A stretch of DNA of 64,000 nt from Desulfurivibrio alkaliphilus AHT 2 (GCF_000092205.1 NC_014216.1:868001-932000); one strand, 5' to 3'; counted from the first letter of the stretch, positions 44,037 through 53,496 are shown. Notes: generated from the letters alone by a model not told the origin. A program made the numbers and translations.

Positions 44037-45973
44037 AGGGAGATATGGGGTGCAGAGTGGCGAATCTGGCCGCCACCGGTGGGATCTGGAGCAAGATACG
44101 CGCCTGCGTGTTGATTGCCCTGGCCGGTTACTGCCTGGCCACCCTGGCCGGCTTTTACGCCAGTTGCCAGCAGACCGGCCGCCTGAGCCAACTGCTGGAA
44201 ATCCATTACCCTTTGGCCGGACAAGGGGTGGAAGCAGCGGCCAAGTCGCAATTGGAACTGGCTTACTACCACGAAGCATTGGTCTCCGGCAGCGTGGGAA
44301 CACTGGCCGAGGCCGAGCGGTTGAGCGTGCAGGTGCAGGAACTGCTGGCGGAAATGCTGACCCTTGCGACCCGTGAGGATGATGGCGATCCGGTGGCTGC
44401 CCGGATCGCCAACCTGCAGCGCTGGCATGAGCAGTACCTCCGCCGGGTCCAGGCCAATTTCGCACTCCCGGAAGCGGGGGAAGAGTGGGCGGTCAGTCAG
44501 CAGGAGCTTACGGAACTGGCGGTGATGAAAGATGATCTGCAGCAACAGTTCCTGGCCCTGGCCGGGCAGTTGAGCGCTAAAGTCAAAGGGCTGGTAGAGC
44601 TGGAAAGGGATCGGGCGCAACGCCATAATTTGTACCTGGGCCTGTTTTTCGTGCTGGTCCTGGTGATCACCATGGCGATCAGTCGTTGTTTCGCCCTGCG
44701 CCAACTGATTGAGCCCTTGCAGGGCGTCCGGCAGTTGGTGGACCGTTATGCCCGCAAACGGGACGCCGGCTCGCCGCCCCAAGGCCGGACGGACGATGAA
44801 ATCTTTCAATTGGCCGAGGCGATCTGGCATTTGCTCCGGGAACTGGATCAGACCACGGTGACCCGGGATTACGTCGACAGTATCCTGCGCCAGATGAATG
44901 GCTGTTTCATGCTGCTGGATGCCGAACAGAAGCTGCTGAAAATCAATGACTACACCGGTAAGCTACTGGGCTATGGCGAGGATGAAATGGTGGGGCGGCC
45001 GCTCAGCGATTTTGTGGCCCCCGGCAGCGCGATCCGTTTTGCCCGACTGGCATCGGATCTGCTGACCGCCGGCAAGGAAGTGGACAACCTGGAGATAGCC
45101 CTGCAAACTAAAGAAGGGCAAGCGGTTTCCGTTCTTTTCTCCGCCACCTCACCGGTGCTGGGCGAGCAGGACAAGGGCGAAATTGTTTGCCTGGCCCATG
45201 ATCTTACCCAGCGCAAAAAAGCCGAAGAGATGTTGCGGCGGGTGGCCGTGGAACGGGCGACCGCCAAATCGGCGGCACTGGCGGCGGTCGGGGAACTGAC
45301 GGCGGGATTGACCCACGAGATGCGCAACCCCCTTTCTTCAATTCGGATGAACACCCAACTGCTGCAACAATCCACCCGCCTGCTGCAACAGGGGCTGCAG
45401 CGGCCGGAACTGGTCGAGCTGGCGGAGATCAGCCGCCAGCAGGCCCTGCGCCTGGAAAAAATGCTTAATGATCTGCTGGGTTACGGCAAACCTCTGACCC
45501 TGCGCCTGGGCCTGATCCGCATGGGGGAACTGCTGCAAAGCGTGGTCGAGGCCGTTGAGGTGGAACGGGAACAGGCCGGCGTGCAACTTGCCGTTGACGA
45601 TCAAACCGACGATTGCAGGATGGAACTGGACGGGGAATTGATGATCAGGGCGCTGAGCAACCTGGTGCTGAATGCCATCCAGTGGTCACCCCAGGGACAA
45701 ACGGTGGAACTGTTGGCCCGCTTCGGGGAAAACAGCGATGACGGGGCCAAACAGGTGGTATTCGAGGTGCGGGATCATGGCCCGGGGGTTACGGCGGAAA
45801 AGCGGCACCGGCTGTTTCAACCCTTTTTCACCACCCGCAGCGGTGGTACCGGGATGGGGCTGGCAAATGTCAAAAAGATCGTGGAGTATCATGGCGGTAC
45901 CGTGAGCGCCGCCAACCTTCCGGCCGGTGGCGCGGTGTTCCGCCTGGAACTGCCGCTGGTGATTCCCAGTTAA
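44033..45973 (+). CDS. NtrB-like membrane sensor histidine kinase with PAS domain
   Basis: 646 residues. TM1 (about 22-42) and TM2 (about 200-220) enclose a helical periplasmic sensor of about 155 residues. Next come a HAMP-like linker and a PAS domain (about 280-395). HisKA follows with GLTHEMRNPLSSIRMN (His428), then HATPase_c (NLVLNAIQWS, DHGPGV, GGTGMGLANVKKIVEYHGG), the style of NtrB/AtoS/ZraS partners of NtrC-type regulators. There is no receiver domain. Overlap with the NHL gene couples the two, and the regulator gene at 40088-41440 lies just across the divergent promoter region. Likely input: envelope or redox state; the signal is unknown. Confidence 0.9.
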   Translation: MKGDMGCRVANLAATGGIWSKIRACVLIALAGYCLATLAGFYASCQQTGRLSQLLEIHYPLAGQGVEAAAKSQLELAYYHEALVSGSVGTLAEAERLSVQVQELLAEMLTLATREDDGDPVAARIANLQRWHEQYLRRVQANFALPEAGEEWAVSQQELTELAVMKDDLQQQFLALAGQLSAKVKGLVELERDRAQRHNLYLGLFFVLVLVITMAISRCFALRQLIEPLQGVRQLVDRYARKRDAGSPPQGRTDDEIFQLAEAIWHLLRELDQTTVTRDYVDSILRQMNGCFMLLDAEQKLLKINDYTGKLLGYGEDEMVGRPLSDFVAPGSAIRFARLASDLLTAGKEVDNLEIALQTKEGQAVSVLFSATSPVLGEQDKGEIVCLAHDLTQRKKAEEMLRRVAVERATAKSAALAAVGELTAGLTHEMRNPLSSIRMNTQLLQQSTRLLQQGLQRPELVELAEISRQQALRLEKMLNDLLGYGKPLTLRLGLIRMGELLQSVVEAVEVEREQAGVQLAVDDQTDDCRMELDGELMIRALSNLVLNAIQWSPQGQTVELLARFGENSDDGAKQVVFEVRDHGPGVTAEKRHRLFQPFFTTRSGGTGMGLANVKKIVEYHGGTVSAANLPAGGAVFRLELPLVIPS

Positions 45974-45977
45974 AAAC

Positions 45978-46121
45978 GTCAGCCTGACCGTAAACGAACA
46001 GCCGTGCCACAGCTTCGGGCGAGCAGCCAAGCCTACAGCCTACGTACGGTGCACGCGGTGCCTGGCTGCTCTTACCCGAAGCTGCGGCCCTGCTGAACGG
46101 TTATGACCGACAGGCCGGCTG
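45978..46121. repeat. Long imperfect palindrome, copy B of a two-copy family
   Basis: The left arm (CAGCCTGACCGTAAACG, then CAGCTTCGGGCGAGCAGCC) pairs with the right arm (GGCTGCTCTTACCCGAAGC, then CTGCTGAACGGTTATGACC) around a centre near 46045. It lies between convergent kinase and ccsB genes. Arm sequences match copy A at 1383-1498 at many positions (GCCTGGCTG, CCCGAAG, TGCGG, CTGCTG). Boundaries are approximate. Confidence 0.7.
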
Positions 46122-46122
46122 A

Positions 46123-46986
46123 TCAACCATAGCTGTGCAGGCCGGACAACATAAAGTTGACCCCGTAGTAGGTGAACAGGGTGGAGGCAAAACCCAGCAC
46201 CGCCAGCCAGGCGATCTTTTTGCCGCTCCAGCCCCGGGTGTAGCGTACATGGAGGGTGGCGGCATAGATAAACCAGGTAATCAACGACCAGGTTTCCTTG
46301 GGATCCCAACTCCAGTAGGTGCCCCAGGCCGAGTTGGCCCAGATGGCGCCGAAGACCAGCCCCCCCACGGTGAACCAGAGAAAGCCGAAGAAGATGGTCT
46401 TGTAAATCACCTCATCGATCACCTTCAGGCTGGGCAGGGCGGCGAAAAAGGGGGTACCCTCGGGCAGACCGCTTCTTGCCACATTGCGGGCCTTGGCCAG
46501 GTACATCACCGCCATGCCGAAGGCGATGGCCCAGGCGGCGTAGCCGACAAAACTGGCGATTACATGGGCGATCAGCCAATTGCTCTGCAGGGCCGGCAGC
46601 AGGGGGCGCAGGTCCTGGTTCCACTGGGGCCAGTACTCGGCAAAGGCCTGGGCCAGGAAGGCAAAGGGCATGGCAAACGCCCCCAGGGTCTGGTTCTTGT
46701 ACGTAAACTCCAGGACCAGATAAGCCAGGGCGATGCACCAGGCAAAGAAGACCAGCGATTCGTACATGTTAGAGAAGGGGGCGTAGTAACCGAAGCCCAG
46801 TTGCACGGCTTCGTGCCAGCGTAGCAGGATGCCCATGGTGCTGAGCAGCAGGGCTCCCATGGTGACCAGGGTGGCGGTCAGCCCCAGGGTTTTGTTTTTG
46901 CTACCGTAAACCAGGATCGCGACATAGAGGATCGCCGAGGCCAGATAGGCAAAGGTGGTGAGATTGAGCAGTTGCGCACTTTCCAT
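46123..46986 (-). CDS. ccsB: Cytochrome c maturation protein CcsB (CcsA/ResC family), system II
   Basis: 287 residues with about eight membrane helices. The tryptophan-rich heme-handling motif WGTYWSWDPKE is at 221-231, with a conserved His in SNWLIAHV (about 141) and another after it (TLHVRYTRGW). Together with ResB it brings heme across the membrane and attaches it to apocytochrome CxxCH cysteines outside. All multiheme proteins in this window need such a machine. AGGAG precedes the start. The resB gene is about 15 kb away on the same strand, which is unusual. Confidence 0.93.
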   Translation of the reverse strand: MESAQLLNLTTFAYLASAILYVAILVYGSKNKTLGLTATLVTMGALLLSTMGILLRWHEAVQLGFGYYAPFSNMYESLVFFAWCIALAYLVLEFTYKNQTLGAFAMPFAFLAQAFAEYWPQWNQDLRPLLPALQSNWLIAHVIASFVGYAAWAIAFGMAVMYLAKARNVARSGLPEGTPFFAALPSLKVIDEVIYKTIFFGFLWFTVGGLVFGAIWANSAWGTYWSWDPKETWSLITWFIYAATLHVRYTRGWSGKKIAWLAVLGFASTLFTYYGVNFMLSGLHSYG

Positions 46987-47031
46987 GATTTCTCCTGAAT
47001 GGGCTTGGTGGTTAATGAAGGGGTTGTCGTT

Positions 47032-50000
47032 TCACTGGACCGGCAAGGTTGTCTTGCCGGGTTCGGATCCGGCATAGACGCGGTCTTGGGTGGAGCGGGA
47101 GATAATTTCTTCCAGGGGGCGGCCCGGGTCGATCACCTCGCCCAGCACGTAGTCGATCTTCATCTCTTCCATGGCGGCCAGCAGGCTGGCATCATCGACC
47201 CCGGTAGCAATTACCGGCAGGCGCATTAATTGGCCGACGCGGCTGACGGTTTCGGCCAGAATATAGTCGACGTGATTCTCCAGCAGGGAGTTGGTGATGC
47301 CGGCATCGAGCTTGAGGAAATCAACGGCCAGTTCTTCCAGGTGACCAAATGAGCCGCGGTTGTAACCGAAACGGTCGATGGTCAGGCGAAAGCCGGCCTT
47401 TTTCAGGGCCTTGAAGAGCCGTTTGACCCGGGTGAAGTTGGCCGTCAGATCCGTTTCGTTGATTTCAAAAGCGATATTTTTGCTGTTGAGACCGCAACGC
47501 TCCGCCTGCTGGAGGATAAACGGGCACAACTGCTCGCTGACCTGCAGGGCCATGGTGGCAAGCTTGAGCGCATAAACCTTATTGGGGTCGCAAGTGGTGG
47601 CCACTCTGGCCATCAGGGTGCTGATTTTCCATTTTTCGACATCCATGATCAACTGGTGCCGCTCGGCCATGGGCAAAAAGGAGCTCTCCGGCAGATAATG
47701 GCCTTGATCGTCGCGCAGGGTCAAAGAGAGTTCGTAATAGTGCGGCAGCCGCTGGTCGCTGCTGAGAATACGCGACCGACGGGCCCACAGGGTGAAACGG
47801 TTCTCGGCGATGCCCTGCCGGATACGATCCTGCCAGAGAGCGCCGGCCGCCGACCCCTGGGAGGCCTGCGGTTGATACTGCTGAATCCGGTTGCGCCCTT
47901 GCTCTTTGGCCTGGTAACAGGCGGTGTCGGCCGCTTTCAGCACGTCGTCCAGGGTCCCGCTGTCGGCCTGCAACTGGACCAGGCCGATGCTGACGCTCAG
48001 CTCGAAAGCGCGACCATGCCAGGTGAAGCGGTACTCTTCCAGAGCGCGGCGGATTTGCTCGGCGATTTTGTGGCCCGCCTCCATGGGGCAGGAAGAGAGC
48101 AGGATGGCGAATTCATCTCCGCCCAGCCGGGCCAGGATATCCGTGTTGCGCAGTTGGGCCTGCATCAGTTCCGCCACCTGTTTGAGCACTTCATCACCGG
48201 CATCGTGACCGCAGGTGTCATTGATGATCTTAAACTTGTCCAGGTCCAGGTAGCCCAGCACATGCTCCTTTCCCTCCTCACTGGCCGCCGCCAGAGCCTG
48301 GTTGAGCAGGGCATTGAATTCGCGGCGGTTACGCAGGCCGGTCAGTTCGTCGTACTTGGCTTCCCGGGCCATACGCCGTTCGGCTACCCGGATTTTGGAA
48401 ACATCCCGAAAAACCATCACCGCGCCGATGATTTTCTGCTGGCGATCATGAATCGGGGTGGCGGTGATCTGGAGGCTGAACTCGCGACTGTCGTTGGTGA
48501 CCAGCAGGGCGCGCCGGGTGATGTTGACGGTACGGTCCAGGCGCAACGCCCGCTCAACGGGGTTGCTCAGCGGCTGGCGGCTTTCTTCGTCCCGCAAATC
48601 AAAAACCTGGTCGAGTTCCATACCCATGACGTCTTCCCGGGTCCAGCCGGTCAGCCGTTCAGCCGCGGGGTTAAGATAATCGACAACGCCCCGGTTATTG
48701 GTGGTAATCACCCCCTCGCCGATGGCCGCCAAGGTGACCATGGCCCGTTCTTTGGCCTCGGCCAAGGCCTGTTCGGTCCGTTTGCGGCCGGTGATATCAG
48801 TGAGAAAAAGGGCAGTGAGCGGTTTGTCGTCCGGTTCCTTCAAGGCCACGGCACTGGCCAGAACGGTGAGCTTTTCACCGCGGCGGTTTTGCAGCATGAA
48901 TTCCCCCCCCCGCCGTTCATAGGCCGGCGGCTCCGGCACCACATCATGCCAGACGACTTCAGGCAGCAGGGTAAAAAGTGAATTTTGGAGCAACTGCTCG
49001 GCGTCGTAGCCGAACATCCGCTCCAGCATGGGATTGACGGTGCGGATACGATGCTCCTGGTCAACGATGCAAATAGCAATGGGCGCCTGTTCGATTACCG
49101 TTCGTTCCCGGCCTTCCCGGCACCGCAATTCCTGGATAAACTCGAACTGCTCGCTGACATCGCGCAACAAAAAGAGTAAATGAGTGGCGTGTTGCTGGTC
49201 GTTGACCAGCGGGGTCAGAGAGATTTCATGCCAGAAAAGCGTGCCATCCGGACGTTGCTGATGGAGGATCACGTGGCAGGAACGGCGTTCCGCCATGGCT
49301 TGCCGTAACTCCTCAGCCCCGGCGGGGTGGGCGGAAACGGTTTGGTGGAGAAAACGCGGCTTGCGGCCGAGAATCTCTTCGCCGGCGTGGCCGGTAATCC
49401 GTTCCACGGCGGCATTGGCATAGACAATGAGGTTACCGCGAGCCACATCGCTGATCAAGACCCCTTCGTGCAGCAGATCGACACTGCGCCCGGCCAGGCG
49501 CAACGTTCCTTCCTGGCGCCGTTGCTGGGTGATATCCCACAGGCACCAGAGCCGACCGCCGGTGGGTTGGCCGGTGTCGTCGGCGAGCGGCCGGGAAATC
49601 AGATGAACATCGATCAGCTTATTGTGTTGGATCAAACGTTGGGTTTCCCATTCACCGGGGTGGTGGCTCGCCAGCTCCTCGACTAACTCCCCCTGTCGCC
49701 AGGGAGGCAGCAGACGGCTGGCCGGCTTGCCCACCAGTTCATCTGCCGCCAGGCCGAACAGGCGGCAGGCGGCCGGGCTGGCATAAGTGATGTCGCCCAC
49801 CGGAGAGAGCAGCATAATGGCGATTTCGGCCAGCACCATGCCGGTGGGGACCGGTTCCGGGGCTGGGGAGTGTTCCCGGGCGGCCGGTTCCGGAGCGGCC
49901 CGGGGTGGGGCCGGGGCGGCCGGCGGCGGCTCCTGGCCTTCGTCGTTGGCGGCGGGCAAAGTTGGTTGCAGCGCCAACAAAGGATTATCCCTCCGGGGCG

Positions 50001-50088
50001 GTCGGCGACGGCGCACGGCGAGGGCCAGTAACAGGACCAGGCCCAGGCCGATGATAACCGGTAACAACCAGGCAAAATTAAAATTCAT
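47032..50088 (-). CDS. Multi-PAS GGDEF protein with a degenerate EAL domain
   Basis: About 1018 residues from the ATG at 50088. One N-terminal membrane helix (FAWLLPVIIGLGLVLLLAL) and a Pro/Ala-rich linker precede four PAS-like domains (about 90-570). The GGDEF domain has intact ARLGGDEF near 655. The EAL-like domain has lost its signatures: YELSL replaces EAL, EINETD replaces ELTES, DRFGYNRGS replaces DDFGTGYSS, and ATGVDD replaces AEGVE. It should make c-di-GMP but not degrade it; the dead EAL may bind c-di-GMP or a partner. It lies between ccsB and the Tad operon end and may tune pilus output. Confidence 0.9.
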   Translation of the reverse strand: MNFNFAWLLPVIIGLGLVLLLALAVRRRRPPRRDNPLLALQPTLPAANDEGQEPPPAAPAPPRAAPEPAAREHSPAPEPVPTGMVLAEIAIMLLSPVGDITYASPAACRLFGLAADELVGKPASRLLPPWRQGELVEELASHHPGEWETQRLIQHNKLIDVHLISRPLADDTGQPTGGRLWCLWDITQQRRQEGTLRLAGRSVDLLHEGVLISDVARGNLIVYANAAVERITGHAGEEILGRKPRFLHQTVSAHPAGAEELRQAMAERRSCHVILHQQRPDGTLFWHEISLTPLVNDQQHATHLLFLLRDVSEQFEFIQELRCREGRERTVIEQAPIAICIVDQEHRIRTVNPMLERMFGYDAEQLLQNSLFTLLPEVVWHDVVPEPPAYERRGGEFMLQNRRGEKLTVLASAVALKEPDDKPLTALFLTDITGRKRTEQALAEAKERAMVTLAAIGEGVITTNNRGVVDYLNPAAERLTGWTREDVMGMELDQVFDLRDEESRQPLSNPVERALRLDRTVNITRRALLVTNDSREFSLQITATPIHDRQQKIIGAVMVFRDVSKIRVAERRMAREAKYDELTGLRNRREFNALLNQALAAASEEGKEHVLGYLDLDKFKIINDTCGHDAGDEVLKQVAELMQAQLRNTDILARLGGDEFAILLSSCPMEAGHKIAEQIRRALEEYRFTWHGRAFELSVSIGLVQLQADSGTLDDVLKAADTACYQAKEQGRNRIQQYQPQASQGSAAGALWQDRIRQGIAENRFTLWARRSRILSSDQRLPHYYELSLTLRDDQGHYLPESSFLPMAERHQLIMDVEKWKISTLMARVATTCDPNKVYALKLATMALQVSEQLCPFILQQAERCGLNSKNIAFEINETDLTANFTRVKRLFKALKKAGFRLTIDRFGYNRGSFGHLEELAVDFLKLDAGITNSLLENHVDYILAETVSRVGQLMRLPVIATGVDDASLLAAMEEMKIDYVLGEVIDPGRPLEEIISRSTQDRVYAGSEPGKTTLPVQ

Positions 50089-50152
50089 AAGCTGCGTTGT
50101 CCAAATCAACTTGTTTCAAGTTCTCTCCCGGGCGCCTAAACTGGGCCGCCGC

Positions 50153-51898
50153 TCAATGCAGCAATTTGGGGGTACCGGGTTCAAGGTGGAACACCATGAT
50201 ATCGGCCCCGCCCAGATCCACCCCCAAGGCCTGGAGCAATGGCCCGAGCAGCTCAAGCAGCAAGTCCTCCAGCAACGGTTCCAGGACCCCACCCAGAGCA
50301 TTGAGCACATCATCGGTCAGCAGCCCTCCGGAACCGCAGGAAGATAACTGGGTTTGGTTCAGTAAGGTGCTCAGGGCATGGGCCAGGGCGGGTTCGGGGG
50401 AGGTGCCGATTCTGGCCGTCTCGTTGAGCGAGACAAAGTATAACTCCTGGGCCGGGTCGCCCAGGGAAACATCCGCTTTGGCCTCGACACAGATCTGGCC
50501 CAGCAGCGGCAGGTTCACGTCCAGCAGAGTGGAGGGCAGCAGATTGCCGTTTTCCCACCGGCCGATACCCAGGCGCGCCACCTGGCTCTCGGCCTCCACG
50601 GTGGCCCGGGCCATGGGGTAAGAAGGGGTGGGCCGGAGCAGCTCGGTCAGGGCTGCTTCGGCGGCGGCGGCTTGCAGCCAGAGGTCCAGTTCCACCGCGA
50701 TGCCGGCGCCCAGCAGGGACAAGAGGCCGCCCAGCAGGCCGCTGTCGCCCAGCAGCCGCGTGTGCAGGGCCAGGTCGAGCTGGGCGTTTTCGGCCCGGGT
50801 CAGCCAGGCACCGGTGTCGGGGTGGCGGAGCGGCGGCCCGATGGCCCAGCGGGGCGGCTCCAGGATCTTTAACTCCAGGGCCAGCTCTGCCAGGCCCAGC
50901 TGGCTGAGCAGGGCGGGAGCCAGTTCGACCGACAGCAGGTGGTCCCGGTTGGCGGCCAACCCCATGGCCACAATCAGGTCCAGGAGCGGCAGTTCCACCC
51001 CCAGCGCCGCCAGCTCATCCTCCAGGCTGAGCGTCAGCAAGTCCTGGAGTTGCACCTCCAGGCCCGGCGGCGCCACCCCGGCGGCCAACTGCGTCAGGCT
51101 GACAGCCAGCGCCGTCTCGCCCTGCCGGTTGAAAATCGCCGCCAGCTGCCCCAGCCACTGGCCCAGGGTCAATTGCAGGCCCAGCAGCTCCGTGGGGGTG
51201 CCCACTGCGGCCTCGGCAACCAGGTCGGCCAGGCTGACCCGGGCCGTGGCCAGGCCGCCGTAGGCCGCAACATCGAGGTTCAGTTGGCTGTCGTGGCCCA
51301 GCAGGGAGGTCAGCAGGCTGTTGAGAAGCGCCGATTGCTGGCTGTCGATGCCGGCCAGAAAGCTGCCCACCAGCAGCCCCGCCGCCACCTCTTCCTGCTG
51401 GGCCACCGCCTGGCGGAACAGGGTGATCCGGTTGTCGGGTATCATGCCGCCGATCACCAGGCTGAAGGGAACCTCCCGCTGGGCGGTCACCAAGATGGCG
51501 TTGAAAGGTGGCGGCCCGGCGAAAAACTCCCACCTGCCATCCTGGCTGACCGCCAAGATCGCCTGCACCGCGTCAGCCTCTGCTGTCAGGTCACCGTCGT
51601 AACCGTTGCGTGCCGCCGCTTCCTGGGCAGCGCTTACGGCGGCGCTGAAATCACCGGAAGCGGCGTAAGCGCTGGCGGCCGCCAGTGCTGCCGCATCGGC
51701 GATCCCCGCCAACTGCTGGCGTTGCAAGGCAAGCCGGCCCAGATCAAGGGTCAGGGCCATCAACAAAAGCAGGAGCAGCAGCAAAATGACACTGGAAACG
51801 GTGATCGAGCCCCCTTGCCTCCGAACCGTCACTGGCCGAAGGCAACCGGCGGCTGGTGGCGAATTTACCATAAAAGGCTGCCGGTCAACGATCATCAT
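50153..51898 (-). CDS. tadG: TadG-like Flp pilus-associated protein
   Basis: About 581 residues. Its two tandem ATGs (51898, 51895) follow GGAGG and overlap the end of the tadD gene. Typical TadG N-terminus: positively charged, then a hydrophobic helix (SVILLLLLLLLMALTLDLG) and QRQQLAGIADAAALAAASAYA. The long remainder is Leu/Ala-rich with few aromatics and no recognised domain (a VWA domain, common in TadG, is not evident). TadG-type proteins are minor pseudopilin-like components of Flp secretion. Last gene of the tad operon. Confidence 0.75.
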   Translation of the reverse strand: MMIVDRQPFMVNSPPAAGCLRPVTVRRQGGSITVSSVILLLLLLLLMALTLDLGRLALQRQQLAGIADAAALAAASAYAASGDFSAAVSAAQEAAARNGYDGDLTAEADAVQAILAVSQDGRWEFFAGPPPFNAILVTAQREVPFSLVIGGMIPDNRITLFRQAVAQQEEVAAGLLVGSFLAGIDSQQSALLNSLLTSLLGHDSQLNLDVAAYGGLATARVSLADLVAEAAVGTPTELLGLQLTLGQWLGQLAAIFNRQGETALAVSLTQLAAGVAPPGLEVQLQDLLTLSLEDELAALGVELPLLDLIVAMGLAANRDHLLSVELAPALLSQLGLAELALELKILEPPRWAIGPPLRHPDTGAWLTRAENAQLDLALHTRLLGDSGLLGGLLSLLGAGIAVELDLWLQAAAAEAALTELLRPTPSYPMARATVEAESQVARLGIGRWENGNLLPSTLLDVNLPLLGQICVEAKADVSLGDPAQELYFVSLNETARIGTSPEPALAHALSTLLNQTQLSSCGSGGLLTDDVLNALGGVLEPLLEDLLLELLGPLLQALGVDLGGADIMVFHLEPGTPKLLH

Positions 51899-52571
51899 GG
51901 GCCTCCAACTTTGCCGCCGCAGCTCGCAGTTGTTCCAGGGCCGGCCGTGGCAGGCCGGCATTATCAGCCACCATTTCGGCTTCACCAAACCGGCCCAGCA
52001 CCAGCAGGGCCAGCAACTGGTTCACCAAAGCCCGCTCGCCGCCCCCCAACTCCACGGCCGTGCGGAGTTGCGGCAGGGCTTCCGCCGGTTGGCCGGCCAG
52101 CAGCAGGGCATAACCCAGATCGTTGCGAAACCTGGCATCGGTGGGTTGCAGCGCCACGGCACGGCGCAAATGGCTTACCCCTTCTTCCTGCCGGCCGGCG
52201 GCCATGGCCAGCCGGCCCAGACCGCGATACCCCCGAGCCGCCAGGCAACTGGTCGTCAAGTCCAGGTAAAGGACCTCCGCCGCCTCCGGTTGTCCGCTGT
52301 GACGCAAGGCTTCGGCCCGCAGATAGAGGGCCCGGGGCGGCGGTTCGCCCAAGTCGGCCTCCAGGGCATCCAGATGGGCCAGGGCGGCATGGTACAGACC
52401 CTGCTGTTGCATCTCGGCGATCAGATCGAGGTGGATCACCGTTTCAGACGGTAGTTCCCGGGGTGGGCAGACAACGTTTGCCGTCGGCGCTTCCGCGAAA
52501 GGCTGGGCGTTATTGCCGGTGAAGGTGCAACCTCCCAGCAGCAGACCAAAAAGGGTAAGCAGATAGAGCAT
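51885..52571 (-). CDS. tadD: TadD-like TPR lipoprotein
   Basis: 228 residues. Signal peptide with lipobox LLLGGC (Cys15). Several TPR-like helical pairs follow (HAALAHLDALEADLGEPPPRA, then ARGYRGLGRLAMAAGRQEEG and DARFRNDLGYALLLAGQPAEA). This corresponds to TadD, an outer-membrane-linked lipoprotein needed for Flp secretin function. It sits 6 bp after tadC and overlaps tadG by 14 bp. Confidence 0.8.
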   Translation of the reverse strand: MLYLLTLFGLLLGGCTFTGNNAQPFAEAPTANVVCPPRELPSETVIHLDLIAEMQQQGLYHAALAHLDALEADLGEPPPRALYLRAEALRHSGQPEAAEVLYLDLTTSCLAARGYRGLGRLAMAAGRQEEGVSHLRRAVALQPTDARFRNDLGYALLLAGQPAEALPQLRTAVELGGGERALVNQLLALLVLGRFGEAEMVADNAGLPRPALEQLRAAAAKLEAHDDR

Positions 52572-52577
52572 GGTGTT

Positions 52578-53495
52578 TTATCCTATACCGGTTAACATTC
52601 GCCAGATGGCGATAAAGCCGGGACCGGCGACCACCGCCAGCAGGGCCGGAAAAAAAAAGATGATTACAATAATGGTCATACTGCCGGCCAATTTGCCCAC
52701 CCGTTCCTGCAACTTGATCCGGCGCCGATCATAGAGCAGGGCCACAAACTCCCGTAAGGGATCGCGCACGTTACCGCCGTAACGGTACACCTGCCGCAGC
52801 ATTTCGCAAAGGTCCTGCAACTCCTGAACATCCAAAGTCCGGGCCATGGCCAACAGGGTGGTACCGCGTTCGGCCCCTTGTTCCACCTGGCGCATCACCA
52901 CCGATAACTCCTGACTGCAAGCGGGGATAATCTCCCGGTTATCGGTGGCCACCGTCAACAGGGCCTGGTCAAGCCCCAGGCCGGCCTCGATCAACACCCG
53001 CAACAACTGGGCGAGCATCGGTACTTCCCGGCGGATGCGAGCCTGCCGGGCCCGGGCCCGCATCCGCAGGCCCCACAAGGGTAGCAGCCAGCCCAGCGCG
53101 CCGACGGTCGGCAGCAGTATCCAGGACAGTTCCAGGGCCCGGCCGCCGACCACCCAGAGCAGCAACAGCAACAGCAGCATCATGGCCGGTACCAGTAGCA
53201 GCCGCAAGCCGGCAAAGGTGGCGTAATCGAATTGGCGCCGCCAGCCGGCCTGGCGCAGGAGCCGTTCAGTGGCCGCCGCCGCTTCCGGTCGTTGTGGCCA
53301 GAGCGCGCTGAGCTGCGCCAGCCAGCCGGGACTTCCCGGACGCCGAAGAGCCCCGTCACCGGGGCGGTGCAGCGTCCGCTGAAGGCGGGCCCGCATCCGG
53401 CGCCGCTGCTTGGCGGCCAGCCAGAGCATTACCCCCAGGCCACAGCTTATGGTCAGCAGGGCCGCAACCAGGGCCCAGATCAGCGCATGGATCAT
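52578..53495 (-). CDS. tadC: Tad pilus inner-membrane platform protein TadC
   Basis: 305 residues, T2SSF fold. Membrane helices sit near the N-terminus, around 95-150, and at the C-terminus (AGSMTIIVIIFFFPALLAVVAGP). The cytoplasmic T2SSF region reads MLAQLLRVLIEAGLGLDQALLTV and ELSVVMRQVEQGAERGTTL. Works with TadB as the platform on which the TadA ATPase drives pilin polymerisation. Starts 1 bp after the tadB stop, so the two are coupled. Confidence 0.9.
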   Translation of the reverse strand: MIHALIWALVAALLTISCGLGVMLWLAAKQRRRMRARLQRTLHRPGDGALRRPGSPGWLAQLSALWPQRPEAAAATERLLRQAGWRRQFDYATFAGLRLLLVPAMMLLLLLLLWVVGGRALELSWILLPTVGALGWLLPLWGLRMRARARQARIRREVPMLAQLLRVLIEAGLGLDQALLTVATDNREIIPACSQELSVVMRQVEQGAERGTTLLAMARTLDVQELQDLCEMLRQVYRYGGNVRDPLREFVALLYDRRRIKLQERVGKLAGSMTIIVIIFFFPALLAVVAGPGFIAIWRMLTGIG

Positions 53496-53496
53496 G

